Assembly: GCA_963565915.1 (NCBI GenBank)
Contig: OY751487.1
Span: 806,001 to 870,000 of the forward strand
Direction of reading: 5' to 3'
DNA length: 64,000 nucleotides
DNA from: Entoloma clypeatum
Taxonomy: Eukaryota > Basidiomycota > Agaricomycetes > Agaricales > Entolomataceae
A model generated the notes under the pieces. The model did not search any database. It had not been told where the DNA came from and saw only the letters and a list, made by a program, of their open reading frames with translations. Shown here in pieces: positions 45,486 through 57,320 of this stretch (the first letter of the stretch is position 1; each line of letters starts with the position of its first letter). A program made the translations under genes and the position numbers.

Positions 45486-48455
45486 CAGTCATCAACCACT
45501 CAGTGAGACACCACCACTCAGTGAGACGCTTCGATTTTTGGCCCATCGCGCCGTCGTTTGGCCTCGGACTTTTTGATAATGTTTAGAAACATTCTTTCTA
45601 AAGTGATCCCAGAACTACATAGCTGATAATTAGGAGTAGGTACTCTTTCGGAAGCAAATCTGGATGAGAGAATCATGTATTTAACAATTTACACTTGACA
45701 GTCAGAAGGAACTGCAATTTATTTTTGATATTGGTGTGAGGCATGACTATATATATCCTCTCAACATGCAGATCAGTTGCTAATGGACTAGGAAGACACA
45801 AAATGAGGAGGGTGCGGCGGGGGCAATGATATGAGATGTCACATCACGCCTTCCAAAAGGGGCTACTGGTACCCCCATTCTGGAGGCGTCGAAATTCCAA
45901 TTCTCCCCTACTCTCGCATTCTACAGCCCAACATGGTTGGACGAGCAAAATCCAACAACGAAAAACGAAGAGAATATGTCATGCTACAAGAAAAATGGAT
46001 GGGAAAGGCTGCGGAAGCATATCATGATCAAGAGGAGGGCAATAGAAGGAAGGGGTATCGGAAAATCTGCGAGGAGATGGTAGAGATGTGCTGGTCAAAG
46101 GACCATGTCAGGATATCCCTGGACAAGCAGACATTGTCCCAACGGATCAAGGGCAGGAAAAGCCAGGCGAGTTCAAATGCCGAAAAGGGATTGCTGACCA
46201 GGGCTGAAGAGGAACTCATTATTGACTACGCAACTGAACTTGCAGACCGCGGATGGCCACTGAGTCAAAAGCGGATGAGGGAGCATGCAAAAGAGCTGCT
46301 TAGTGCACGAGTCGGCCCAGATTGTGCACACCTTGGAGCGAACTGGACACAACGCTTCGTCGCGCGACACAAGGCACGACTTTCATCATACTGGTCGCGT
46401 CCTCTCGACCATTCACGAGCTCGTGCAGGGAATCCACACACGAAAAAGGCCTTCTTTGACCTTCTCAAGAAGACCATTGAGGGGGATCCAGACAATGGAG
46501 ATGAGGAAATTCTACCCGAGCTCATCTATGGAACAGATGAGTCAGGCTTTCAGGAGGGGATTGGAACACGGGAGCGGGTATATGGTGCTCCTGGAAAGAA
46601 GATACAGGTTCAGCAACGTGGGGGTGGGAGAGAGAATACCACAGTTATTGTTACTATCTGTGCTGATGGAACATCTCTTCCTCCTGCTGTCATCTTCAAG
46701 GGCGAGGGATATCAGACGAACTGGAAGCAAGAGAACCCTTTGAACATGTCGTAAGTGGTTTGAAAATAGATGATGAACTACTTACACAGATATAATAGGC
46801 TTGGTCACCAAAAAAAAGGGTATACGAGCGGAGAGATTGGCGTCGAATGGATTAAAGATTTTGACAAAAGGACCAAGGCAAAGGCTGCCAGAAGGCGAAG
46901 ACTGCTATTAGTGGATGGCCACAACTCCCATTATACACTGGCCTTTCTTACTTATGCGCGTGAGCATCGGATTGAAGTCCTCTGCTATCCGTCACACTCG
47001 ACGCATCTCTACCAAGGCTTAGACGTCGTCATTTTTAGTGTGTTGAAGCGCACCTGGAGCGATGCCCGAGACACTTTTGAAGCAGAAAAAGGGAGTAAAG
47101 TTAACAAAACTAATTTTTTTCGAGTGTATGCTCAGGCTCACCAAAAAGCGCTAACGGCAGAGAATATCAAGTCAGCTTTCCGAAAAACTGGGGTGGTACC
47201 ATTCAATCCCGATGTCATCACTGAACAGATGATGGCTCCCAGCCTCAGCTCATCAGTCACAGAGCCCCTCCCACTCCCACTTGAAGAGCCAACACAGATC
47301 ATGACCGATATGATCCACGGAATTCTTGCTCATCAGGTTGTCAACATGGAAGCAGCGCCTGCGAACGACAATGCTGAAGCTAACATACCAACCCACCCAC
47401 CAACGCCAGTCCGAAGGGCTGTTAACTCGCTTGCAGACTCGTCGTGCTCATTCCTCGTCACCCCTTCAACCCCCAAATCCAATATGTCCATCCCCCGCTA
47501 TCACCCCTACACAATTTCACCCCATAAGAACCGATATCTCAATTTAGTCGAAAGCATACCACGAACGGAGGTTGAGCAACAGTTGATTGCAGCTCTCATT
47601 GAGTCTGAAAACCGGGACCGTCGCCGCAAGGACAACATGATCACGATGCAGGCAAATATCGTGCTCCAGAGCATGTGGACAAGCAAAATCAAGGGCCATC
47701 TGGAGGAACATGAGGCGAAGAAGACAACAAAGAAATCGAAACGCATCCTGGCAGATGGATTACCTCGCCTTCTCACCGACAATGATTTCACCGAGATTGT
47801 TCGACAGCATGAAGAGGATGCAATGAGGAAGAAAATTGAGAAACAGGAGAGAAAGGTGAAGAGGGAGCAGCATGGAGAGGTGGTGGCTGCATGGAAGAAG
47901 AATGAAAAGGCGAGGAAGGAGCGCAACATGGTGCGAAGAGAAGCTCATCACACAGCTGTCAGTGCCTGGGAAGCGAAGCGCCTGCTGGCCAAACAAGAGG
48001 GTCGACAATGGCCCAAAGCGGCAAAGAAGCCGACACTGACCGGGATAGAAAAACCGGTCAAGAGACCCACCCCCGCCCAAACCGAGGACGTCGATTCCAA
48101 TGGCGAGGACGAGGACGAGGAAGTTGACGGTGATGATGACGATGATGATAACGCTTAGATATGTAGATCCGATCTTTGCCAAATGCAGTCTATGCATATG
48201 GTCCCAACGGTCAACATCAGTGATGTGACCACCTTATCAGTCGTCTCACTGAGTGGTTTTCGCGTTGATAACGCAAAATCGGGCTGATTCTTCAATCGTC
48301 GCTGGAAAAGTGGGTATAGACTACTGATTATTATGTCCAGACTGTCGATTGAACATCTTGCAAAGACTCTGTCACATTAATTTTTACTTATTTCCGGCGT
48401 GGACTACTGAAGGATGGTTTTAAATTTCACCGTCTCACTGAGTGGTTGATGACTG
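45486..48455 (+). mobile_element. Pogo/Fot1-type (Tc1-mariner superfamily) DNA transposon, apparently complete
   Basis: A perfect 24-bp inverted repeat starts CAGTCATCAACCACTCAG at 45,486 and ends its complement at 48,455, with TA on both outer sides (45,484-45,485 and 48,456-48,457). CACTCAGTGAGAC occurs twice near each end (45,497 and 45,515; 48,242 and 48,431), a likely transposase-binding repeat. The single gene inside is open after one intron. Total length 2,970 bp. Confidence 0.95.
45933..48158 (+). CDS. Pogo/Fot1-like transposase (DDE_1)
   Basis: Two exons (45933-46750 and 46799-48158, intron GTAAGTGG...ATAATAG) give 725 aa. The N-terminal half holds helix-turn-helix DNA-binding regions (GYRKICEEMVE, LSQRIKGRKS; CENP-B-like LGANWTQRFVARHKARLSS). 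The catalytic triad is D202 in YGTDESGF, D312 in LLVDGHNSH and D348 in YQGLDVVIF, a DD35D spacing as expected for pogo. The C-terminus is coiled-coil-like and lysine-rich, then strongly acidic (DGDDDDDD). An earlier in-frame ATG at 45,831 exists; the later one (MVGRAKSNNEK) is preferred. No premature stop is seen, so the enzyme may be active. Confidence 0.93.
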
Positions 48456-48465
48456 TAAGTAATCG

Positions 48466-49424
48466 TTATGTGGACCGAGATGAGGAGGAGAATGAGGTAG
48501 AACTGGAGTTCTGGGTATCGCTATCTATCGGAGTGTGTTGCGAGGATATGTCAGATGGTGTTGTTGGGGGTGAGACTGGTGATGACGAAGAAGAGCCTCG
48601 ATGGGGCGCCAACTCTGTACGCGGAAACCGCAGGGGCGTGTCCTGAAACTCGGCCCATCCACCACGCAGGCCAATTTCCACTACGCGATCTAGAATCCGG
48701 GCGAGCTCCTCGTTTCTTCCGAAAGCACAATTTCAGTGGGGAACAGGAAAGGGAAAGGGAAAGGGAAAAAAAACGCACCTCTGCCGCTCGTCACCCAGAT
48801 CCGTCTCCCATTTCTCGGCCAAACTGTCCACCCGACTGTTGAGTTCCGTCACCTTTGTCCCGAGGGCATCGAGCTGCTCGTCGACGTCGTCCCGCCGCTT
48901 TGACTGGCTCCGGGACGAGCGCCACGTCTCGCCTATTATGAGTGCGGCCGCGACGGAGAAGAGGAAGCCCTCTGCGATGGCGTTGGCGCCGTTTTCGATC
49001 GCTCTGTTATTTAGAAGTAGGTGGGGAGGGGAGGGGGGAGGAGGGAGGGGGGCCAGATGAAAATGAATAGACGAGGACAAGGACACGAAGGAAGAACGTA
49101 CCGCGTCTCCGAAAGAGGCCGGATATGCTTAGCGGGCTCGCCCATGAGCTGGGTCCGCATCTTGACTTCGGTGCGGTGCATCGTCTGCGCAAAGCCCACG
49201 CAGAGTTCACGGAACCGCGGGTGTCTGTGTTTCGGTCAGCTTTTTGTGTGGCAATCCTCGAATTGCGGGCGGACGGACTGTGTTGCCTGTGCTTTCAGTC
49301 TGCTGCTGATGGGTTTGGCTAATGTCTGTGTATGTATCAGGAGAGGTCAGTGGCAAGAGAAGGAATGTTTGGAGGCGCCTGTTCGTACCCGGATGACGAG
49401 TGTAGCAAGCTTGACGGATGCCAT
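48466..49424 (-). CDS. OPA3-like protein
   Basis: Five exons (49424-49389, 49325-49279, 49224-49102, 49003-48779, 48715-48466) give 226 aa. The order of OPA3 motifs is complete: MASVKLATLVIRTLAKPISS, HPRFRELCVGFAQTMHR, RTQLMGEP, then RAIENGANAIAEGFLFSVAA, followed by a coiled coil (DDVDEQLDALGTKVTELNSR). The C-terminal tail is serine-rich. OPA3 proteins are mitochondrial membrane-associated; their biochemical role is unsettled. The stop codon lies only about 9 bp from the right TA of the pogo transposon, so the normal 3' untranslated region has been displaced. Confidence 0.92.
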
Positions 49425-49526
49425 TATTTAAACTGTGAAGGAAGGCAGAATTTTGAAAGGAAGTTGGAAACGATTTCAGTTCGTAGTAAGTAGCGTGTTC
49501 AATGTCGTGTTTGATGCATTTAAAAT

Positions 49527-49608
49527 GGCCTTGTAGTCTAGAGGTACGATACTTGCTTTGGGCTTTTCAGGACTGCAAGTGGCCTGGGTTCGATTCCCAG
49601 CAAGGCCC
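49527..49608 (+). tRNA. tRNA-Pro(UGG) with an 11-nt intron
   Basis: Acceptor GGCCTTG pairs with CAAGGCC, T-arm CTGGG-TTCGATT-CCCAG is perfect, and the D-arm TAGTCTAGAGGTACGAT matches the Pro pattern. The anticodon arm is CTTGC-TT-TGG-G, intron CTTTTCAGGAC at 49,563-49,573, then T-GCAAG. Anticodon TGG is at 49,559-49,561. The intron sits one base 3' of the anticodon, the standard nuclear position. Confidence 0.95.
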
Positions 49609-51284
49609 TCCATTTGCCATGGTAAAGGCACTATTCATTTTGGAAGTCGAGAGGGAGGAAAGCCCAGCATGTGCATGGGTTATGAATCAATCATGAGTGT
49701 GTTATCTGTTTTGACAGAACTTATCTCTTGCTTATCTCTTCATCTGAAGATCGTGGATACAAGACAAACTGTGCAGTCTTGGTGCAGTCCACTTTAGGGG
49801 GGGAAAGGGGTTGAAATACTTTAGAGTATGATTCTCCCGATGGCACCACCAAAGTACCACCTCACACTCCTTGCTGTACGTACGTGATTGGGCCGTGAAA
49901 CACCATTCTCACCATCTGTAGTTACCATCTGCACAATCAACCAAAAACTTCATTGAACAGTAGCACATGGCCTACGCCGGAAAGATGATCAATAGCTAGC
50001 TTCAAGGACGTCTCTGGGCAAAGAAACTCAGGCTCGTCCTGTGCTATTCCCACTCTTGCTGAGGATCAAGTTCGCCAGGCTAGCATTTAATGTTTGATTG
50101 ACTGAAGAGATTGTCCAGAGGGTGTTAAGATCAACGTAATAGAAGATCTCGCCAGGAAAGTTTCCAGAGGGAGGGGTCGGCTAGAGGAGGACAATTTCCT
50201 GCTCTCGTTGTGTTTTGATTCCAGCCGGCTTCATTTCAAGTAGGAATTTGTTCATTTTGGCTATACACGAGTCCTGAAAGATGTACCTGATGCCGGTGGT
50301 GTTCGTGATGGGAATTGTTCTGAAAGTGTCGTTCAGAGTGATATTGTATACATAGAAACAGTTATATTAGGATACAACTCACCCTTTACTGTGCCATGTT
50401 CAAGTATCAGAGTGAATCAAGGGTGAATCCGACAAAAGTACTCACACGCATGGTGGCCCCAGCAAATCCTTTCGGAGATTCTGGCACAGTAGACTTCCCG
50501 TAAGCTTCCGTATCGACGAAGGAATCAATGGAGCTGTTTCATGAGTCGAATGAGCTCGGATGAGCTCAAGAAGCAGGGGCTGAACTTACATACTCTAAGT
50601 AGCAACCGTCAGGCCTTCAGGTAAGTCGAACCAAATTCAAACCTTTGGGACTCCGATCCTTCGCCCTTTTCAACCTACTGTGGGGAGGGCAAGTATGCTC
50701 CTCAAATCTTTCCCCAAACATAAAACGGCAATCTGAACATGTTCCTTGGGGACCCATTGGCCGGAGCGCCGGAATCATCCCAAGATCGTCGTCACGGGGG
50801 AAAACCGCTTGTGCCATTCTAACTCGACACCTGGATAAGCGGAAATGTGTAGCGGAGCGACTACGGGACGAGGTGTTCAAGCGAAATCAGGCGAGGAGTC
50901 TGACTGTCAGTCTCTTATTGGGGCACTGTCGAGCTCGTTTTTGAGAGGACTGTTTTCCTTGGCTGGAACGGCTCATTGGCAGTATCTTCGTTGTCAGCGA
51001 ACGCAAACCGACGAACCTACTCGAACGTAACTCTTTTTTTTTTTTGAAGATTCAAGTTCTCCCGATATCTGAAACCCGGTTCTGTGGGACGCGATGGAAG
51101 CCTGCATTCAAGCCTGGAAACGAGAGGGCCACTTGTGGTACATTCGGCATGCGGGTTTGCGTTGTGTTTTAGCGGTCTGTGTGCGATCTACGGGTTCATG
51201 TCGGATGTTCAGCGGAAACCAACCTCTTAAAGGCCCCGAAAGGCAAGGGTGTTCCCCCAAGTTTTCTCGCCTATGGTACATCAA
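49609..51284. other. Spacer with one possible gene remnant
   Basis: No well-supported gene over about 1.7 kb apart from the possible minus-strand fragment at 50,035-50,533. The last 300 bp are the promoter side of xylanase B. Confidence 0.5.
50035..50533 (-). pseudogene. Possible remnant of a secreted glycoprotein gene
   Basis: Minus-strand segments SIDSFVDTEAYGKSTVPESP (50,533-50,446, followed by a GTGAGT donor), TIPITNTTGIRYIFQDSC with KMNKFLLEMKPAGIK (about 50,320-50,215) and PGEIFYYVDLNTLW with NQTLNASL and NSTG (about 50,165-50,040) read as protein and are rich in N-glycosylation sequons. A stop (TAG) and frame change separate the last two. No start or domain could be identified. Confidence 0.25.
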
Positions 51285-52878
51285 ATGGAATCCTCGTTGT
51301 CAGTATTCGCCGTTCTCGCCGTTCTTTTGGCTCCTACCCTCGCGTTGCCCCCGCCGAGTGGCCCTCTTACAGCTAATGGAACAGTGTCCAGATGGGCAAC
51401 GACATCGACAATCGCGACCTGGGCTGAAACTGGCCTTAACAAGTTAGCCAAGGCCGCAGGAAAGAAATACTTTGGTTCTGCCACAGACAATGCCGAGCTC
51501 GGGGATGAGCCCTATGTAGCTGGCCTGCGTAACGTTGCGGACTTTGGTCAGATTACCCCGGTGCGTTTTATGTGTTTTTGACTCTTGAGATAAACGATAG
51601 TTGACGTGGAACCCAGGGAAACAGCATGAAATGGGTAAGCACTCGTTGGGATTGTACGCATGATATCGGAATGAAGCAAGGCTTGTCACGTCTATAGGAC
51701 GCGACGGAACTTTCCCAAGGAACTTTTACTTTTACCAAGGCAGAAGCTATCGTTTCCATGGCGCAAAGGAATGGACAGCTAATTCGAGGCATATGCCTTG
51801 TTTCCGTCTTTACATCTCCCATGCTGAGGTTGCGTGATAGGACACAATTGCGTCTGGTACAGCCAGCTGCCCAGCTGGGTGTCAAACTCAAGATTCGACG
51901 CCGCCCAACTCGCGTCTGTCATCCAACACCACTGCGAGACACTCGTGGGGCATTTCAGGGGACAGATGTAAGTGATCTTCTTCTTCGTGTCTTTTTCACG
52001 TTAATGATGCATCTTCAAGTTGTACGTCGTACACCCTTTCCTTTGACTTATCATATTGATCCTTCCAATAGACAGTTGGGATGTCGTCAATGGTAAGACT
52101 AAAGACAATAAGCTTTCTACCGACTGAATAAATACTTTCCAGAGCCTCTCAACGAAGATGGATCGTTCCGCCGGGATGTGTTCTATGAAACGCTCGGCGA
52201 GTCTTATATGTCAATCGCCCTTAAGGCGGCCCGCGCAGCAGATCCCGCTGCTAAGCTCTACGTGAGTTATCCCTGACCCAGTTTGGTCCAACGTGAAGCC
52301 TACCCCGCGCGTGTAACAGATCAACGACTACAACATCGAAGGGAGTGGAGCCAAGTCGACTGGCATGATAAACCTCGTCAGGTCCCTCAAAACCTCTGAT
52401 GTCCCGATTGATGGCATCGGTGTACAGGGCCACCTCATCGTCGGCCAGGTTCCTTCGACTCTCAAGGAGAACCTCGAGGCATTCACGGCCCTTGGTGTTG
52501 AAGTTGCCATCACCGAGTTGGACATCCGGATGACGCTGCCTGCTACGCCTGCTCTGCTCGCTCAACAGGCCAAGGACTATCAGACGGTCATCTCCACCTG
52601 CAAGGCAGTCGCTGGGTGCGTTGGTGTCACACTTTGGGATTATAGTGATAAAGTCGGTATAATGACTTTTTTGTTTTTGATTTCCGGCCGCTGAAGACGT
52701 ACTTTAAACAGTATTCTTGGATACCGGGCGTCTTCTCGGGACACGGTGCTGCTTGCCCTTGGGACCATGTACGTGACTGATTTTCTAGGACTGGATTCCT
52801 GATTTTAATGCACGCCTCCTGCAGAATTTGGATAAGAAGCCTGCTTACACGGGAATTGTCGATGGCTGGACGTACTGA
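51285..52878 (+). CDS. GH10 endo-1,4-beta-xylanase, paralogue B
   Basis: Nine exons (51285-51560, 51617-51634, 51698-51788, 51841-51967, 52076-52092, 52143-52261, 52320-52652, 52712-52768, 52825-52878) give 363 aa. Signal peptide: [21 protein letters not shown] 30-residue longer N-terminus than paralogue A ([18 protein letters not shown]) precedes GKKYFGS. Catalytic acid in WDVVNEP (E177), nucleophile in ITELDIRM (E282). It ends [14 protein letters not shown]. Exons 2-9 equal those of paralogue A in length. The third intron uses a GC donor (CGAG|GCATAT) where A has GT. Confidence 0.92.
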
Positions 52879-53275
52879 TCGGGTGGGCATTCGGCTGGGC
52901 CGACAAAATGATTTGCCGCAATTTAACTTAATAATAATACTGTATGCCAATTTCCAATGAGAATTCTATTCATTTATCTTCTATTCCCAATCCACGTTCT
53001 TCATCCACTCCCATCCGAGTCGGATTGGGTAGCTATCGTAAAAGATGATTCAGTCATGAAGAACTCAGTGAGAGACCGACGTCAAGAAATTCAACGGCGG
53101 ATGACGGCTAGATTCGATTCTCAACTTCACCTTACTTATTATAATATATAGGCCAAACGAGTTGTGGAAAATTAAACAAAATAAAATAAAGCTCTTACGG
53201 TGTGTTCTGCAATCAACGAATCCCCAAAATCCAACCCTCACAGACCAAACCAGACCAGCCCCGTCAGATCAATCA
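52879..53275. other. 3' flank of xylanase B, no gene
   Basis: AT-rich sequence with several ATTATTAT/AATAAA-like words and no coding frame of note. Confidence 0.6.
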
Positions 53276-53569
53276 TCAACCAAGGAAGCCAGAGTCGAAA
53301 GCACCCTCCATCTCCCCAGCTACGTCCTCGAAGGTGGTGGCAGCCATGACAGGAGTGGTAGCGGTCGCGGCGGTTGAAAGGGGCGCGGTAGCCGCGGTGA
53401 TGGTAGCAGTTGCAATCGTGATAGCTGGTGTAGTCGGAAACGCTTTCTTGAAAGGGTTGAAATCGTCCTTCGCGGCATCCTCGACGTTCAAGCCATCGCC
53501 GCCGTAGTAACCTCCATAGCCGACGTCTCCCGCGTATCGCGCATATCCATCTCCGAAAACATCAGGAAA
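53276..53569 (-). CDS. Possible small protein or last exon, unknown
   Basis: A minus-strand frame reads VFGDGYARYAGDVGYGGYY, DAAKDDFNPFKKAF, then an Ala/Thr-rich stretch (TIATATITAATAPLS) and EDVAGEMEGAFDSGFLG before a stop. The composition is plausible for a small secreted or structural protein, but there is no ATG in the usual place. A possible acceptor (CAGTTTAG) precedes it at about 53,570-53,577. Function unknown; could be chance. Confidence 0.25.
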   Translation of the reverse strand, partial: FPDVFGDGYARYAGDVGYGGYYGGDGLNVEDAAKDDFNPFKKAFPTTPAITIATATITAATAPLSTAATATTPVMAATTFEDVAGEMEGAFDSGFLG

Positions 53570-53754
53570 AACCTAAACTGTGAAATTGACCAAGATGAGC
53601 GTCAATTATCTGAAAACGTGTACTAATAGATCAGATTGAGCATTTGATGCTCCGTTGAGTCGAATAGTGTATAATTGTGCCGAATTCTCGGGCATTCAAA
53701 TTCAAGGTGTAAAATGTTTGCGCTATGATGATAATTTGTGCACAATTTGACCCA

Positions 53755-56700
53755 CTAATACAAAACTCTATAGACGTGTCGGTCTGTAAAAACGTTGACG
53801 AAAAAATTATTACAAACATCAAGAACATTGCTACTCGTCCAATCTGATGGTGCCCGAGCACCGAACTTGGGGAAAAGTTGTACGCTCCGTCGAATGCTGG
53901 ATACAGGGATGATACTACAGATACGTCCTCCATTGGGGTCTTTGAGAACCGAAATTTTATGCAAGAGATGGTGGGGTTCGGGAGCTTGGAATGGTGAGAA
54001 CCACTCAACATAGGCATGGTGACGAGGAACACAGATATTCGGGTCGTTGAACAAGATATGGTGAGACTTCTCTGGCAACGAGAAGATGACGCGAACGCGC
54101 CCAACACGATATCCTGTAATGTACTAGTTAGACAATGGTCGGGTCGGAGGGAAGTTGAACATTTCGAACTCACCTTCGATTCCACCTGCCTGGCCTGTAC
54201 CATCGTTGATGAGTACGGTGTCAAACCGTCCAGGAACCAACCGCCCCCGTCGATCTCTCGCCTCCGGCCGAACTAGCACCGCATCCGCAGTTGACGACAC
54301 GCTAGTGACCGGATCCGTCTGTAAGTACTTCAAACGATGCCAAACTGGAACCTTTTGGAAGGGGATTTGAATAGTCCATAGACGGCGTTCGAGCTGGGCA
54401 GCTGTAATGTTAGGTTCATTGACAAGAATAACATAGCGAGCCAGTGCCGTTCGGAAAAATTGGGCACCGTATTGCTCTCCCAACTTGTCAAAGGTGACTG
54501 CGCGAACAGTCGGATGCTTGCTCAGGTGCATTACACGGTCAAGTTCAAGACCTGGTGGGAGCCATTCCTTCGGTTTGACTCTCGGAGATCCTTGTCGACG
54601 CCAGGCGATGTACTGCGAATGGCGAAGAATCTTCTCCTTCCGTTCGACCCATACTGTCATCTGTGAAAACTCATCTTTACGGTTTGTCGCAGCATAGGCA
54701 TCCTTCGCAAGGTCGATGTGTAACCGCTCGGTGTACTGGGTGTTCACGTTGTCTGTTGTACCATAGAGCTTGATGGCTGCAGCATAATGGCGGGCCCAAT
54801 GGAGTTTCGGGATATTGAAGTTCTCACGTATGCCAAGGTCGATGAAGATGGATTTGTTGTTGTGGAACCGTTCAAGTGCGTCTTCAAGTAGTGTGATTGT
54901 CTCGTCAGTATGGATAGGGTATTGAGCCAGATAGAGGAAGTCGAGGAGGGCTCTGACGGAAGCGAGTAGTCTCGCGTTTGAGAGTCCCCCAGGAAGCGGA
55001 GCGTCAATGATCAGGCCGATGAGGATTCGACACATTTGGTCATGTTCTTGACCAGAAACGCGCGAGAGACTGGATATACCCTTCATGAAAAGGCGAGTGT
55101 TGTGGTTTGGAGGCATACGGCGACACCGTGCATCGATTTCCGCAGCCCCACATGCCTGGGTAACCCAGTTAATCAAATGCTTCATAATGCCTTGGTACAG
55201 TTGGTGCAAGACATCAGGCGTAATGGAGCGATAGATGTGGACGTAGGGGAGATCTTTCCAGAATGGATTGACAATCGGTTTCACACCAGCCTTTTTGCAA
55301 GTTTGGAGGAAACCGCCCGGATCAGCATCGAATGAATCAAGAGCGTCTAAAACATGTTCTAGCTCTCGGAGTTTTGGAGGGTTTTGAGGGTCATAAGACC
55401 CCAATTCGTCATGTGGAGTTGGACATGATGGGCATTGACCAGTGAAGGTGCAGGTCGTAAGAATGTGTTCAGGATAGTCGCTGACAATGCAAGCCAAGAG
55501 GGGATGACCGCGGCGGGTGATGCCATCGCCAGTTGTCAAGAATAACCCATTTCTCCCAGCTGTCCTCAACGGTTTCAAGATCTTTCCCATACAGGCATGA
55601 TAGAGGTTTGCAAGCTCGCGCCGCCGGGCGGTTTTATTTGCGACATGTTCAAGGCGAGTGGTTGGAAGATAGCCCAATAGCACATAGGCACGGCATGATG
55701 GTTTGCGACGTATTTCTTTTGGGATGTTTCCGATCGTCAAGTAGATGGGATATGCAGATTTGTTACGGAAAAGGGTTAACTGTGTCTTGTCGGTTGAAAT
55801 AATGAGTGGTATAATTGTCGCGCCAGGTTTGTCGCGCTCTAGAACTTCCTGCGTTTGACATATGTGTAAATATATATAGGGACCCACAACATCAAACACT
55901 GCATACCTGTGTTGACCACCACCATCGTCCAGTATGCACATCGTGATACATCCGAGTTGTCTCTTCTTCATCCGTATAATGTCTCTCTGGAGCGAAGACC
56001 ATGTATGGGGCAAACTCTTGGTCACTGAATAACGCCTGAATGCAGGGTATCACATCTCGAAAGAAGACTTCGCAGACCTCCCCTTCGATCATCACCTCAC
56101 GACGCTTGAAGCATGGCCGACCCGGAAGACTGTTATCAATGATTCGGTTGAGCTCAAGAGAGTTCTTGAAAGAGAGTCCGAGGGCTTGTACAACCTGCAG
56201 CACAAGTGAGCCAACTGCCTCGGCAGACTTTCCAAACTTTCGCTTACCCCATCGATCTTCAGAAGTTCTGTGAATGCCGTCGAGCCTGGCCCACGGAGCT
56301 TGGCCCACCTTGCAATCTCCCATTCAAGCTTCGAAGAGAATGGTGCATATGGGTTGTTGGGCGCAGCAAGTTTCTCTGTATAGTGGTCGTTCGTCCCAAG
56401 GGACTCGCGGGAGTAGATTTTGCCAGCATTGGCATTGGGAAAGTTGACAACAAAGGGCTTCTGGGTAAGAGGTTCCTCTGCACCCCCTCGAATACGACGT
56501 GCTTCGCTGAGATTGTGTTGTAGGCTTGGTTCCTCATGTTCAGGTTGTGGGAGGTCATCACATGGTGGGCGTTCTGGCTCCAGTCCAGTTTCCTGCTCGG
56601 CATTTGCTGCATCGAGATCCTCCACATCTATCTCCTCCTCTCCGTAAGCCTCCACGTCATGATCATCAATCCTGTCGTCTGAAAAAAAATCATCTGCAGG

Positions 56701-57009
56701 TGAAACGGCTTCCTTTGCTTCAAATTCGGCTGTAGAGGGCATGGCTTCCTTCGCTTCAGGCTCAAGCCCGAAATCCCGTTCACTGTAATCGGCATAATTT
56801 CCGAAGAAGTCCCCAGACGGCTCCACAACCATGTCGCCTCCAGGGTCAGGAACAGTTTTGTTGTTTGAGGATTGTGGGGGAGGTTCGAACGTAGGTGTAT
56901 GGATTGGAGGTCGTTTGGCTCTGCATCGTGGGTCACCACTGGTATGTGTATGATTTCTGAAGCCCGTTTGTTTGACTGAAAATCCACAGCCTGGGCAGAT
57001 AATGTGCAT
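53755..57009 (-). CDS. Plavaka-type transposase (CACTA-related)
   Basis: Four exons (57009-56248, 56194-55907, 55848-54174, 54113-53755) give about 1,027 aa with no stop. The N-terminus MHIICPGCGFSVKQTGFRNH has the C2H2-like finger seen in Plavaka proteins. An acidic linker follows, then KIDGVVQALGLSFKNSLELN, FFRDVIPCIQALFSDQEFAP, FAPERHYTDEE, IIPLIISTDKTQLTLFRNKS, GFLQTCKKAGVKPI, SITPDVLHQLYQGIMKHLI and NIPKLHWARHYAAAIKLYGT, finally YRVGRVRVIFSLPEKSH and AYVEWFSPF. These blocks define Plavaka in basidiomycetes. The last intron (GTGAGTTC...ATTACAG) joins GGIEG to YRVGR. It is head-to-head with the DUF6532-type gene, 311 bp away. Confidence 0.9.
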
Positions 57010-57320
57010 GGTGAACTTTTAAGAATATGGATCTCGTTTCATTCAGAATCAGATGATTTGAGGACTGCGTGTTGTCATGCAACATGTTGCCTGTTTTTCT
57101 TACTTATTATATCTTGGTCGCTTTCCAACGGAACCCTCATTCCTCACTTCCCCCACCTCTAAGACGTTGACCGTTGTTTCAAACTGACAGTAGGCTGGTC
57201 CTCTGTTATTATTTTGGACCACTCCTTATTCTTCTCAAACCCAAACATCCTCTTGTTTCATCCAACTTCTTACTCTTTCCCTCTCCATTCAACATCTAAC
57301 CTTGCCCTCTTTTAAAGACA
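57010..57320. promoter_or_regulatory. Bidirectional promoter of the Plavaka and DUF6532-type genes
   Basis: 311 bp between two divergent ATGs. The plus-strand half is C/T-rich (CTTACTCTTTCCCTCTCC near 57,268). A TATATC word lies near 57,107. Confidence 0.55.
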
